Source of the DNA: Streptomyces rhizoryzae | GTDB taxonomy: Bacteria > Actinomycetota > Actinomycetes > Streptomycetales > Streptomycetaceae | DNA length: 64,000 bases | Direction: 5' to 3' | NCBI RefSeq assembly: GCF_023155275.1 | Contig: NZ_JALMUV010000017.1 | Span: 62,001-126,000, forward strand | Part shown: positions 1 through 8,989 of the stretch, piece by piece | Layout of the letters: each line of letters opens with the position of its first letter | Position numbering within the stretch: the stretch's first letter is position 1 | The notes under the pieces: model-generated | Seen by the model: only the letters and a program-made list of their open reading frames with translations | Told to the model about the DNA's origin: nothing | Database searches by the model: none | Position numbers and translations under genes: made by a program

Positions 1-57
1 GAGGTCCACCGGCCGCCGTTCGCGGCCCCCGGCGCCCGCCGCGCCTACGCTGGGGGC

Positions 58-423
58 ATGGCCAAGAAGCTGGTGATCAAGGTGACGGCGGGCGCGGACG
101 CGCCCGAGCGGTGCTCGCAGGCGTTCACGGTGGCGGCGGTGGCGGTGGCCAGCGGCGTCGAGGTGTCGCTGTGGCTGACCGGGGAATCGGTGTGGTTCGC
201 GCTGCCCGGGCGGGCGGCGGAGTTCGAGCTGCCGCACGCGGCGCCGCTGCCGGAGCTGATCGAGGGCATCCGCGCGGGCGGCGGGGCGATCACGGTCTGC
301 ACGCAGTGCGCGGCCCGGCGCGGTATCGAGGACAAGGACCTGATCGAGGGCGCGGGCATCGCCGGCTCGCAGCTCTTCGTCAGCGAGATCATGCCGGACG
401 GCGTCCAGGCGCTGGTCTACTGA
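58..423 (+). CDS. DsrE family protein
   Basis: A 121-residue soluble protein with the look of the DsrE/YchN sulfur-relay fold. It has an alternating beta-alpha pattern starting KLVIKVT, a middle segment SLWLTGESV, and a Cys pair at residues 81 and 84 (VCTQCAARRGI) that sits where such proteins carry redox or sulfur-accepting cysteines. No signal peptide or membrane segment is visible. The start is the ATG at 58. A TACGCT -10 hexamer lies at 46-51, six bases upstream, so the mRNA is probably leaderless. It heads a group of sulfur-metabolism genes (DUF1416, rhodanese), which fits a sulfur-transfer role. The exact partner and substrate are unknown. Confidence 0.75.
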   Translation: MAKKLVIKVTAGADAPERCSQAFTVAAVAVASGVEVSLWLTGESVWFALPGRAAEFELPHAAPLPELIEGIRAGGGAITVCTQCAARRGIEDKDLIEGAGIAGSQLFVSEIMPDGVQALVY

Positions 424-478
424 GCCGGGCGGGCCCGGCGCGGGCCCGTGCGGAGCGCGGCGGTGGCCGCCGGCGGCG

Positions 479-778
479 TCAGCCCCGGCGGCGCTGCTCG
501 TCGTCCCGGTCGTCCAGCTCGCGCCACCAGCGGTCCGACTCCGGGTCCCCGGACTCGTCCCACCAGCGTTCGCCGGGCTCCCGGCGGTTGCCGACGACCG
601 CCGCGACCGGCGGGATGACCATGGCGACCACGCACATCGCGACCGCGGCCGGCACCGACCACAGCCGCACCACGCTCCACGCCAGCACGAACAGCGCCAG
701 GCACACGCCCATCAGGGCGAAGTACCGGCGGTGGCGGCGCTGCGGCGGGGTGGGCCGGCGGCGCGCGGGCGCGTACAT
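479..778 (-). CDS. DUF3099 membrane protein
   Basis: A 99-residue protein with a basic N-terminus, two hydrophobic segments (about residues 18-38 and 42-60, including FALMGVCLALFVLAWSVV and VAMCVVAMVIPPVAAVV) and a charged, Trp/Asp/Arg-rich tail that should be cytoplasmic. This matches the small two-helix DUF3099 family of Streptomyces; no biochemical role is known to me. The ATG at 778 is preferred because GGAGG lies just before it, although the spacing is short. An upstream extension is possible in the same frame. It converges on the DsrE gene and runs in the same direction as the DUF1416 and sulfurtransferase genes. Confidence 0.7.
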   Translation of the reverse strand: MYAPARRRPTPPQRRHRRYFALMGVCLALFVLAWSVVRLWSVPAAVAMCVVAMVIPPVAAVVGNRREPGERWWDESGDPESDRWWRELDDRDDEQRRRG

Positions 779-957
779 ACCTCCACGGTAAGACCGCGGC
801 CCGCGGGAAAGAAGTGCGGCGCCCACGGTCCGTGCGGGGACCGGTGGGCGCCGCGGCGGCACGAAGGGCCGCACCCCACAGCCAAGGCGTCCAAACCCCT
901 GGGGTGCGGCCCTTCGGCCGTACGGACCCGGGTCGCGGGTCCGTCGCGCGCGTGCCG

Positions 958-1245
958 TCAGACGGCGATGGCGACCTCCGCCAGCCCGCCCTTCCGGGCG
1001 ACGACCGTGCGGTCCGCGGTGGCGCCCGGCACGAGGGCGCGCACCGTCCAGGTGCCCTCGGCCGCGTAGAAGCGGAACTGTCCGGTCGCCGAGGTGGGGA
1101 CCTCGGCGGTGAACTCGCCGGTGCTGTCCAGCAGGCGGACGTAACCGGTGACGGGCTCGCCGTCGCGGGTCACGCTGCCCTGGATCGTGGTCTCACCGGG
1201 CTTGATGGTCGAGGCGTCCGGGCCGCCGGCCTGTGCTCCACACAT
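958..1245 (-). CDS. DUF1416 domain-containing protein
   Basis: A 95-residue protein that starts MCGAQAGGPDAS and continues as a compact beta-rich domain (GSVTRDGEPVTGYVRLLD, FRFYAAEGTWTVRALVPG). This is typical of DUF1416, a small transthyretin-like or carboxypeptidase-regulatory-like beta-sandwich. It lies 44 bases downstream of the thiosulfate sulfurtransferase gene in the same orientation, an arrangement conserved in streptomycetes, so the two are probably co-transcribed. A role alongside sulfur transfer is inferred from linkage only. The start at 1245 is supported by the conserved MCG N-terminus and by AAGGAAGT on the coding strand a few bases upstream. Confidence 0.8.
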   Translation of the reverse strand: MCGAQAGGPDASTIKPGETTIQGSVTRDGEPVTGYVRLLDSTGEFTAEVPTSATGQFRFYAAEGTWTVRALVPGATADRTVVARKGGLAEVAIAV

Positions 1246-1289
1246 AGCGGTACTTCCTTGAGGGGTAGGGAGGGGAGGGCTGGTCGGGA

Positions 1290-2135
1290 CTACTTGCCGG
1301 CGCCGAGCTCGATCGGGACGCCGACCAGCGAGCCGTACTCGGTCCAGGAGCCGTCGTAGTTCTTGACGTTGGACTGGCCGAGCAGCTCGTGCAGGACGAA
1401 CCAGGTCAGCGCGGAGCGCTCGCCGATCCGGCAGTAGGCGATGGTGTCCTTGGACAGGTCCACGGACTCCTGCTCGTAGAGGGCCGTCAGCTCCTCGTCC
1501 GACTTGAAGGTGCCGTCGTCGTTGGCGTTCTTCGACCAGGGGATGTTGCGGGCGCTGGGCACGTGGCCGGGGCGCTGCGACTGCTCCTGCGGGAGGTGCG
1601 CGGGGGCCAGCAGCTTGCCGCTGAACTCGTCGGGCGACCGGACGTCGACCAGGTTCTTGGCGCCGATCGCGGCGACCACGTCGTCGCGGAAGGCGCGGAT
1701 GGAGGTGTCCTGGGCCTTGGCCTTGTAGTCGGTGGCCGGGCGCTGCGGGACCTCGGAGCCGTCGACCAGGTCGCGGGAGTCCAGCTCCCACTTCTTGCGG
1801 CCGCCGTCGAGGAGCTTGACGCTGTCGTGGCCGTAGAGCTTGAAGTACCAGTAGGCGTAGGCCGCGAACCAGTTGTTGTTGCCGCCGTAGAGGACGACGG
1901 TGTCGTCGTTGGCGATGCCCTTCGCGGAGAGCAGCTTCTCGAAGCCCTCCTGGTCGACGAAGTCGCGGCGGACCGGGTCCTGGAGGTCCTGCTTCCAGTC
2001 GATCCGGACCGCGTTCTTGATGTGGTTCTTGTCGTAGGCCGAGGTGTCCTCGTCGACCTCGACGATGACGACCTTCGGGTCGTCCAGGTGGGCCTCGACC
2101 CAGTCGGCGTCTACCAGGACGTCGCTACGGCTCAT
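1290..2135 (-). CDS. Thiosulfate sulfurtransferase (rhodanese)
   Basis: A 281-residue tandem-rhodanese enzyme that moves sulfane sulfur from thiosulfate to cyanide or thiol acceptors. The N-terminal, non-catalytic rhodanese domain covers roughly residues 5-125. The C-terminal domain carries the active-site loop CRIGERS with the nucleophilic Cys at 235. The length is usual for the CysA/SseA family and no signal peptide is present, so it is cytoplasmic. The ATG at 2135 has a GGAGAG ribosome site at good spacing. Upstream lies a Cys-containing leader peptide gene with its own promoter, which suggests control by cysteine or sulfur supply. DUF1416 follows in the same direction. Confidence 0.92.
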   Translation of the reverse strand: MSRSDVLVDADWVEAHLDDPKVVIVEVDEDTSAYDKNHIKNAVRIDWKQDLQDPVRRDFVDQEGFEKLLSAKGIANDDTVVLYGGNNNWFAAYAYWYFKLYGHDSVKLLDGGRKKWELDSRDLVDGSEVPQRPATDYKAKAQDTSIRAFRDDVVAAIGAKNLVDVRSPDEFSGKLLAPAHLPQEQSQRPGHVPSARNIPWSKNANDDGTFKSDEELTALYEQESVDLSKDTIAYCRIGERSALTWFVLHELLGQSNVKNYDGSWTEYGSLVGVPIELGAGK

Positions 2136-2301
2136 TGCTTCTCTCCTCCGGGGCAGTTGCGGGGGCAGGTCTGAGGGGTGCACGGGTACACCAGCGGGCG
2201 CGGCGCGACCAAAGAGGCGCGCGGCGCTGTGCGGGGAACTCGTGGGGGCGCGGCACCGGGAGGCGGGCCGGCCGGGAGGGCGACGGGGTGCGAAGGGCCC
2301 G

Positions 2302-2409
2302 TCAGGAAGGGCGACAGAGCATGGCGGCGACACGGCACAGGTCGACTGCCCGCCGCTTCGTCAGTACCGCCTGTCCCCGTGGACGGAGACCGCTCCATGC
2401 GCTCTGCAT
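2302..2409 (-). CDS. Putative cysteine leader peptide of the sulfurtransferase operon
   Basis: A 35-codon ORF read on the minus strand as MQSAWSGLRPRGQAV, then LTKRRAVDLCRVAAMLCRPS, then stop. The second part matches the small Actinobacteria leader peptides found before sulfur and cysteine genes (pattern RR-x-V/I-D-L-x-R, then one or two Cys near the end). A clear -35/-10 pair lies directly upstream and would place the transcript start at or within a base of the ATG, so translation is probably leaderless. The 166-base gap to the rhodanese start leaves room for an attenuation structure. In related mycobacterial cases, ribosome stalling at the Cys codons controls the downstream genes; that mechanism is inferred here. 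Confidence 0.75.
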   Translation of the reverse strand: MQSAWSGLRPRGQAVLTKRRAVDLCRVAAMLCRPS

Positions 2410-2416
2410 GGCTCCG

Positions 2417-2446
2417 ATCGTAGGGACGGAGAGTGCGGCGTGTCAC
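2417..2446 (-). promoter_or_regulatory. Promoter of the sulfurtransferase leader
   Basis: On the minus strand a -35 GTGACA (2441-2446) and a -10 TACGAT (2417-2422) are separated by 18 bases, close to the vegetative HrdB consensus. The distance from the -10 to the leader-peptide ATG is seven bases, typical of leaderless actinobacterial transcripts. Confidence 0.7.
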
Positions 2447-2626
2447 CGGTGTGTCATATGGCGAGATGAGATTGTCCGCGATGCGGGATGAGAGGGCCGG
2501 GCGCGCGGGTGCGCGCGGCCCGGCGGGGCGCCGTCGCCGGTGGGGGGTCTGGCGTACGGACCCGGGTGTCTCAGCAGGTGGACGGGCGGCGGTCCGGTGG
2601 GGAGGGCCGCCGCCGGCCGGGCCGGC

Positions 2627-3325
2627 TCAGCCGGTGAGCTTGACGTCGGTGCCCGACGCGGTGACGGAGATGCCCTGCGCGGTGGTGGTGACCTTCTCCA
2701 GCTTGAGGTTGCCGGGCAGCTGGTCCAGCTTCCAGCCGTGGTCGGTCTGCGCCCGCACCTTGCTCTCGCAGCCCGGGAGCGCCCGGCACATCGCCGGCAG
2801 GCTGTCGGCCCGCACCTGGACGGTGTTGCCGTGCACGCTGATCGAGCCGGTGACGTCGAAGGAGCTGAGCAGCGGGACGTTGGGCGAGATCTTCACCCGG
2901 GCGCGGCCGTCCTTCTCGCCGCCGTAGGAGATCTTGACGCCGCCGCCGGCCGCGTTGGTCATGTCCGCGTAGGAGATCTCGGCCGTGGCGGTGGCCGACG
3001 CGGCGCTCTCGATCGAGGTGTAGTCGCTGGTCAGCGCCACGTCGCGGAACTGCGCCGAGAGGTGCTTGAGGGTCAGCGTGCGGCCCTCGGAGCGGGCCGC
3101 GACGTGATCGAGGTCGGCGTCCACCTCGTCGAGGTTCCGCCCGGCGACCTGGGTCAGGAACGGGAAGCCCTTGATGGACACCTCCGGCGTGGAGGTGACG
3201 CCCTGCATGTTGCGGAGCTTGTCCGCGGCCTTGTTCTCGGCGAAGTTGACCGCGAAGCGGTCGGCCGCCACGAACAGCCCGCCGAATATGACGACGAGGA
3301 CGAGCAGCACCTTCAGTGCGCGCAT
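2627..3325 (-). CDS. LmeA-like phospholipid-binding protein (DUF2993)
   Basis: A 232-residue exported protein with one N-terminal hydrophobic segment (MRALKVLLVLVVIFGGLFVA), a signal anchor or uncleaved signal peptide. It is followed by the DUF2993 domain, recognisable from ADRFAVNFAENKAADKL and the family hallmark KGFPFLTQV. Mycobacterial LmeA binds phosphatidylinositol lipids in the envelope, so a periplasmic lipid-binding role is likely by family. The ATG at 3325 is preferred because it directly precedes the signal peptide and follows a G-rich ribosome site; a GTG at 3340 is the alternative. A second copy of the family lies at 15280-16632. The gene is monocistronic in appearance. Confidence 0.8.
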   Translation of the reverse strand: MRALKVLLVLVVIFGGLFVAADRFAVNFAENKAADKLRNMQGVTSTPEVSIKGFPFLTQVAGRNLDEVDADLDHVAARSEGRTLTLKHLSAQFRDVALTSDYTSIESAASATATAEISYADMTNAAGGGVKISYGGEKDGRARVKISPNVPLLSSFDVTGSISVHGNTVQVRADSLPAMCRALPGCESKVRAQTDHGWKLDQLPGNLKLEKVTTTAQGISVTASGTDVKLTG

Positions 3326-3521
3326 CGAACCAACCCCCACTTGTGGCGGCCGGGACGGCTCCCGGCCGGTTCGTCCGGTCCAGTACGGGCGCGGGCCCCC
3401 AGCCCGCGCTTCCGGGGAACCCTAGACGACCGGGTCGGGCGAACGGCAACGGCGGCCGTACCGGGCGCCGGATCGTGCGCTCCGTACGGCCGCCGCCGCG
3501 GGGGGTGGCCGGCGGGCCCGG

Positions 3522-4805
3522 CTACCCCAGGGCCCGGCCCAGGACGTAGACCGCCGGGGCCGCCAGGGCCAGCGGCAGGGCCACGCCCGCGGTCATGTGC
3601 ACGAACTTCGACGGGTAGTCGTAACTGGCCACCCGCAGGCCGATCAGGGCGCAGCCGGCGGCGGCCAGGCCGAGCAGCGCGCCCGCGGTGGTGCCCAGGC
3701 CGGTCAGCTGCGCCGCGGCCCAGCCGCCGCCGGCGCCCGCCAGCAGCCCCAGTACCAGGGTGACGGGACCGGGCAGCGGCAGCGCGCGGAGGAGCACCGC
3801 CAGGGCCACCGCGGCGGCGCCCACCACCACCGCGTCCGGCTCCGCGGCCAGCTGGCCCGCGGCGAGCACCGCCAGCGCGGACGAGGTCAGGCCCGCGGTG
3901 AGCGCGTACATCCGCTCGTCGGCGCTGCTGCGGTTGCGCAGCTGGAGGACGAGGACGAGCAGGCACCACACGCCGAGCGTGCCGAGGGCCACCAGCGGCG
4001 CGTCCTCCGGCGGGGTGGCGAGCAGGCCGGCGTCGGTGGCCACGCCACCCAGGAAGGCCAGCGCGATGCCCTGCCGGGCCGGCCACATGCCGTTCAGCCG
4101 GAACCAGCCGGCCGCGGTGACGGCCTGGAGCAGCACCACCGGGACGGCCAGCACCGGGCGGGAGAGCGGGGCGGCCAGTGCCAGCAGCAGGGCGAGCAGC
4201 GCGGTCACCGCGGCCGGCTGGATCCCGGGCGGGATGATCGGCGAACGGCCCTCGGCGCGGGCGAGCTGGTTGGGCTTCAGGGGGGCGGCGGGGGGCGGTG
4301 CGGCGGCCGGTGCGGGCGCGGCGGGGCCGGGCGCCGGGTGGCCGGCCGGCACGGGCCCGGGCGCGGCGGTGGCGGCATGCGCGGCCGCGTGGACGGCCGG
4401 TCCGCGGGCCGGCTCGTGGGCGGCCGGCGGCGTGCCCGGCTGCTGCTGCGGTGCCTGGCCGTACGCCTCGTAGCCGTAGGGCGCCGGAGGCTGCTGGGGG
4501 TACTGCGCGGGCTGGGGGTGCTGCACGTGCGGGTACTGCGCGTGCTGGGGGTACGGGGGCTGGTGGTGGTGCGGGTAGGGCTGGGGGTGCGGCTGCTGGG
4601 GTGACTGCTGCGGCTGCTGCACGGCGGGGTCGTAGGGCTGCTGCCCGTACGGGGAGCCGGGGGCGGGCTGCGGGGCGTACCCCTGGTGGGCCTGGGGGGC
4701 CCGGTGCCCCGGGTACCCCTGGGCGGCCTGGTGCGGGTCCTGCGGGGCGTGGGTGCCGTACGGGTCGTACGGGCTCTGGTGGGGGTGCGGCTGGTTGTCG
4801 CTCAT
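3522..4805 (-). CDS. Pro/Gln/Tyr-rich multi-pass membrane protein
   Basis: A 427-residue protein of unknown function with two distinct halves. Residues 1 to about 180 are low-complexity, rich in Pro, Gln, Tyr, His and Ala with repeated PYGQQP- and PQHAQYP-type units, and probably disordered and cytoplasmic. From about residue 195 onward there are 7-9 closely spaced hydrophobic helices (for example VTALLALLLALAAPLSRPVLAV and AALLGLAAAGCALIGL), ending VYVLGRALG. The start ATG at 4805 has an AGAGGG ribosome site. The MoaD/ThiS gene ends 10 bases upstream in the same direction, so the two are likely co-transcribed. No enzymatic motif is visible. Confidence 0.75.
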   Translation of the reverse strand: MSDNQPHPHQSPYDPYGTHAPQDPHQAAQGYPGHRAPQAHQGYAPQPAPGSPYGQQPYDPAVQQPQQSPQQPHPQPYPHHHQPPYPQHAQYPHVQHPQPAQYPQQPPAPYGYEAYGQAPQQQPGTPPAAHEPARGPAVHAAAHAATAAPGPVPAGHPAPGPAAPAPAAAPPPAAPLKPNQLARAEGRSPIIPPGIQPAAVTALLALLLALAAPLSRPVLAVPVVLLQAVTAAGWFRLNGMWPARQGIALAFLGGVATDAGLLATPPEDAPLVALGTLGVWCLLVLVLQLRNRSSADERMYALTAGLTSSALAVLAAGQLAAEPDAVVVGAAAVALAVLLRALPLPGPVTLVLGLLAGAGGGWAAAQLTGLGTTAGALLGLAAAGCALIGLRVASYDYPSKFVHMTAGVALPLALAAPAVYVLGRALG

Positions 4806-4815
4806 GACCCTCTGC

Positions 4816-5079
4816 TCATCCTCCGGCGAACGGCGGCAGGACCTCGACCGTGCCGCCCTGGGTCAGCGGCACCTCCGCGTGGTCGCGCGAGCCCACCTGG
4901 ACGCCGTCCACCAGGAACGAGCAGCGCAGCAGGACGCGGGCGAACTCGGGGTCGGCGGCGTGCGCGGCGCGCGCCGCGTCCAGCGCCTCGGCGAGCGTCG
5001 CCGCCGCGTACGGCTCCTCTGCCGTGCCGGCGGCGGCCTTGGCCGCGGCCCAGTAGCGCACGGTGCCAGTTCTTGTCAC
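4816..5079 (-). CDS. MoaD/ThiS family sulfur-carrier protein
   Basis: An 87-residue ubiquitin-fold sulfur carrier. It begins with a beta strand (GTVRYWAAAKAAAG), has the typical FLVDGVQVG hairpin, and ends exactly in PPFAGG, the di-glycine tail that is adenylated and thiocarboxylated in the MoaD/ThiS/CysO families. The family supplies sulfur to molybdopterin, thiamine or cysteine synthesis; which of these applies cannot be read from the sequence. The GTG at 5079 is chosen because AAGAGG lies at correct spacing. An ATG at 5118 would add 13 residues but lacks a ribosome site. It overlaps no neighbour and lies just ahead of the membrane protein gene. Confidence 0.8.
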   Translation of the reverse strand: MTRTGTVRYWAAAKAAAGTAEEPYAAATLAEALDAARAAHAADPEFARVLLRCSFLVDGVQVGSRDHAEVPLTQGGTVEVLPPFAGG

Positions 5080-5247
5080 GGCGGCCTCTTCGTGTCGGGG
5101 GGCTCTTGCCGCCTCCATGATGGCGTACGCCGGAACCGGACCGGTTCAAGGGCAAGTCGCGGTGGAGAGCGGGGCGGTCGGGCCGTTTCCCGCACGGTTC
5201 GGATAAATACGATGGCCGGCGGCAAACGTTCGCATAGGCTCCGGCCT

Positions 5248-6981
5248 GTGTTGGTCCGACTCGCGCGGGCGCATCTGCGGCCCTACAGGCGCTCCATATC
5301 CCTGATCATTGCGCTCCAGCTGATCCAGACCCTGGCGACGCTCTACCTGCCCACCCTCAACGCCGACATCATCGACAACGGTGTCGTGCAGGGGGACACC
5401 GGCTACATCTTCCGGCTCGGCGGCCTGATGCTCGCGGTCACGCTGGTGCAGATCGTCTGCGCGACCGGCGCGGTCTTCTTCGGCGCCCGTACGGCCATGG
5501 CCCTGGGCCGGGACGTCCGGGCCGCGGTCTTCGACCGGGTGCAGTCCTTCTCCGCCCGGGAGATGGGCACCTTCGGCGCGCCCTCGCTGATCACCCGCAC
5601 CACCAACGACGTCCAGCAGGTCCAGATGCTGGTCCTGCTGACGTTCACGATGATGGTCTCGGCGCCGATCATGTGCGTCGGCGGTGTCGTCATGGCGCTC
5701 AACCAGGACGTGCCGCTGTCGGCGCTCCTCCTGGTCATCGTCCCGGTCCTCGGGATCCTCGTCTCACTGATCGTGCGCCGGATGCGGCCGCTGTTCCGCG
5801 GGGTGCAGGAGCGCATCGACACCGTCAACCGCGTCCTGCGCGAGCAGATCGCCGGTATCCGGGTGATCCGCGCCTTCGTCCGCGACGGGCACGAACGCAC
5901 CCGCTTCGCGGCCGCCAACACCGACCTCTACGACGTGTCGATGCGCGCCGGCCGGCTGATGTCGATGATGTTCCCGCTGGTCATGCTGATCGTGAACCTC
6001 TCCAGCGTGGCGGTGGTGTGGTTCGGCGGGCTGCGCATCGACGCCGAGCGGATGGAGATCGGGGCGCTGACGGCGTTCCTCAGCTACCTCATGTACATCC
6101 TGATGTCGATCATGATGGCGACGTTCATGGTGATGATGCTGCCGCGCGCCGAGGTCTGCGCCGAGCGCATCCAGGAGGTGCTGGCCACCGAGTCCAGCGT
6201 CGTCCCGCCCGCCGAACCGGTCACCGAGCTGCGCCGCCACGGCGAACTGGAGCTGCGCGGGGTGGAGTTCCGCTACCCCGGCGCCGAGCAGCCGGTCCTG
6301 AAGGACATCACGCTGGCCGCCCGCCCCGGTGAGACCACCGCCGTCATCGGCTCGACCGGCTCCGGCAAGTCCACCCTGCTGGGGCTGGTGCCCCGGCTCT
6401 TCGACGCCACCGCCGGCACCGTCCTGGTCAACGGGGCGGACGTGCGCACCCTGGCACCGCAGACGCTGGCGTCGGTCGTCGGCCTGGTGCCGCAGAAGCC
6501 GTATCTCTTCTCCGGGACGGTCGCCAGCAACCTGCGCTACGGCAACCCGGACGCCACCGACGAGGAGCTGTGGCACGCCCTGGAGACCGCGCAGGCCCGG
6601 GACTTCGTCGAGCGGATGGCGGGCGGCCTGGAGGCGCCGATCGCGCAGGGCGGCGGCAACGTCTCCGGCGGCCAGCGGCAGCGGCTGGCGATCGCCCGGG
6701 CGCTGGTCCGCAAACCGGAGATCTACCTCTTCGACGACTCCTTCTCGGCCCTGGACTACGCCACCGACGCGGCCCTGCGCGCCGCGCTGGCCCGGGAGAC
6801 CGGGCGGGCCACCGTGGTGATCGTCGCCCAGCGGGTCTCCACGATCCGCGGCGCCGACCGGATCGTGGTCCTGGACGAGGGCCGGATCGTGGGCACCGGC
6901 ACCCACACCGAGCTGATGGCCGGCAACGACACGTACCGGGAGATCGTGCTCTCCCAGCTCACCGAGCAGGAGGCGGCGTGA
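5248..6981 (+). CDS. ABC exporter half-transporter with degenerate nucleotide site
   Basis: A 577-residue fused permease-ATPase of the multidrug/lipid exporter type. Six transmembrane helices occupy roughly residues 15-320. The ATPase domain shows Walker A GSTGSGKST, Q-loop VPQKPYLF and signature NVSGGQRQR. However, Walker B ends in DD (YLFDDSFSALD) rather than DE, and the switch His is Gln (VAQRVSTI). These are the marks of the degenerate half of a heterodimeric exporter. The partner gene begins inside its stop codon (GTGA overlap). GTG 5248 is preferred because a TAGGCT -10 lies seven bases upstream; ATG 5212 is an in-frame alternative. The substrate is unknown. Confidence 0.88.
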   Translation: MLVRLARAHLRPYRRSISLIIALQLIQTLATLYLPTLNADIIDNGVVQGDTGYIFRLGGLMLAVTLVQIVCATGAVFFGARTAMALGRDVRAAVFDRVQSFSAREMGTFGAPSLITRTTNDVQQVQMLVLLTFTMMVSAPIMCVGGVVMALNQDVPLSALLLVIVPVLGILVSLIVRRMRPLFRGVQERIDTVNRVLREQIAGIRVIRAFVRDGHERTRFAAANTDLYDVSMRAGRLMSMMFPLVMLIVNLSSVAVVWFGGLRIDAERMEIGALTAFLSYLMYILMSIMMATFMVMMLPRAEVCAERIQEVLATESSVVPPAEPVTELRRHGELELRGVEFRYPGAEQPVLKDITLAARPGETTAVIGSTGSGKSTLLGLVPRLFDATAGTVLVNGADVRTLAPQTLASVVGLVPQKPYLFSGTVASNLRYGNPDATDEELWHALETAQARDFVERMAGGLEAPIAQGGGNVSGGQRQRLAIARALVRKPEIYLFDDSFSALDYATDAALRAALARETGRATVVIVAQRVSTIRGADRIVVLDEGRIVGTGTHTELMAGNDTYREIVLSQLTEQEAA

Positions 6982-8989
6982 CCACCGCGGACAAGCAGAC
7001 GGCGGCCGGCCCCGCCGGCGGCTCCGGCGCGGCCCCGGCCGCCGCGCCCCGGCGCGGTCCGGCCCCCGGTGGCGGCCCGATGGCCCGGATGATGGGCGGC
7101 CCGGTCGAGAAGTCGCTGAACTTCAAGGGCTCCGGCAAGCGGCTGCTGGCCCGGATGCGGCCGGAGCGCGGCGCCATCGCGCTCGCGCTGCTGCTGGGCG
7201 TGGCGAGCGTGGCGCTGACCGTCGCCGGCCCCAAGGTGCTGGGCCGGGCCACCGACCTGATCATGTCCGGGATCATCGGCCGCCGGCTGCCGGCGGGCCT
7301 GAGCCCGGCGGAGGCGGCCGCGCAGCTGCGGGCGCACGGGCAGGGCGGGCTCGCCGACATGCTCGCCACCATGCCGGTCGTCCCCGGCCGCGGTATCGAC
7401 TTCGGCGCGGTCGGCACGGTCCTGCTCTGGGTCGCGCTGATCTACGCCGGCTCGGCCCTCTTCGGCTTCGTCCAGGCCCGGATCGCCACCCGGGTCGTCC
7501 AGCGCACCGTCTACCGGCTGCGCGAGGAGGTCGAGGAGAAGCTGGCCCGGCTGCCGCTCGGCTACTTCGACCGGCAGCAGCGCGGCGAGGTGCTCTCCCG
7601 CGCCACCAACGACATCGACAACATCCAGCAGACGCTCCAGCAGACCCTGAGCCAGATCGTGGCCTCGCTGCTGACCATCGTGGGCGTGCTGGCCATGATG
7701 TTCTGGATCTCGCCGCTGCTGGCGCTGGTCGCACTGCTCACCGTCCCGGTCTCGGTGCTGGTCGCCACCCGGGTCGGCAAGCGCGCCCAGCCGCAGTTCG
7801 TCCGGCAGTGGAAGACCACCGGCAAGCTCAACGCGCACATCGAGGAGATGTACACCGGGCACTCCCTGGTGAAGGTCTTCGGCCGCCAGAAGGAGTCCGC
7901 GGAGCTGTTCCGCGCGCAGAACGAGGCGCTGTACGAGGCCGGTTTCCGGGCCCAGTTCATCTCCGGCATCATCCAGCCCGCGATGATGTTCATCGGCAAC
8001 CTCAACTACGTGCTGGTGGCCGTCGTCGGCGGTCTGCGGGTGGCGTCCGGCGCGCTGTCCATCGGCGACGTGCAGGCGTTCATCCAGTACAGCCGCCAGT
8101 TCAGCCAGCCGCTGACCCAGGTCGCCTCGATGGCCAACCTCGTCCAGTCCGGTGTCGCCTCCGCCGAGCGGGTCTTCGAACTGCTCGACGCCCCCGAGCA
8201 GGACCCGGACCCGGAGCTTCCGGCCCGCCCGGAGCGCGTCACCGGCCGGGTCGCCTTCGAGGACGTCTCGTTCCGCTACGACGAGGACAAGCCGCTCATC
8301 GACGGCCTCTCGCTGGCCGTCCGCCCCGGCCAGACCGTCGCCATCGTCGGGCCGACCGGCGCCGGCAAGACCACGCTGGTCAATCTCCTGATGCGGTTCT
8401 ACGAGGTGCGCGGCGGCCGGATCACCCTCGACGGGGTGGACATCGCCACCATGTCCCGCGAGGAGCTGCGCGGGCACATCGGCATGGTCCTCCAGGACAC
8501 CTGGCTGTTCGGCGGCACCATCGCCGAGAACATCGCCTACGGTGCCCCCGAGGGCCCCCCCGGGAGAAGATCGTCGAGGCCGCCCGGGCCACCCACGTCG
8601 ACCGCTTCGTGCGCACCCTCCCCGACGGCTACGACACCGTCATCGACGAGGAGGGCGGCAACGTCTCGGTCGGCGAGAAGCAGCTGATCACCATCGCCCG
8701 GGCCTTCCTGGCGGAACCGGCGATCCTGGTCCTGGACGAGGCCACCAGCTCGGTCGACACCCGCACCGAGGTCCTCATCCAGCACGCGATGGCCCAGCTG
8801 CGCACCGGCCGGACCAGTTTCGTGATCGCCCACCGCCTGTCCACCATCCGGGACGCCGACGTGATCTTGGTGATGGAGAACGGCGCCATCGTGGAGCAGG
8901 GCGGCCACGACGCCCTGCTGGCCGCCGGGGGCGCGTACGCCCGGCTCTACGCGGCCCAGTTCGCCGAGGCGGTGGCGGAGGCCGAGTAG
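6978..8989 (+). pseudogene. ABC exporter half-transporter, frameshifted in the ATPase domain
   Basis: This is the second half of the exporter, about 670 residues if the frame is restored. An N-terminal Gly/Ala/Pro-rich cytoplasmic stretch of about 60 residues precedes six membrane helices and an ATPase domain. Walker A GPTGAGKTT and Q-loop VLQDTWLF are in the first frame. The signature NVSVGEKQ, Walker B ILVLDEATSSVD and switch IAHRLSTI are in another frame. The break lies in a run of seven C at 8555-8561, just after NIAYGAPEG, and corresponds to one missing base. Canonical catalytic Glu and His make this the active half. A sequencing error at the homopolymer is as likely as a real mutation. 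The start GTG 6978 overlaps the upstream stop. Confidence 0.85.

Noticed and set aside
5080..5118. Upstream ATG start for the MoaD/ThiS protein
   Set aside because: It lacks a ribosome site and adds residues outside the ubiquitin-like fold; GTG 5079 is better placed.
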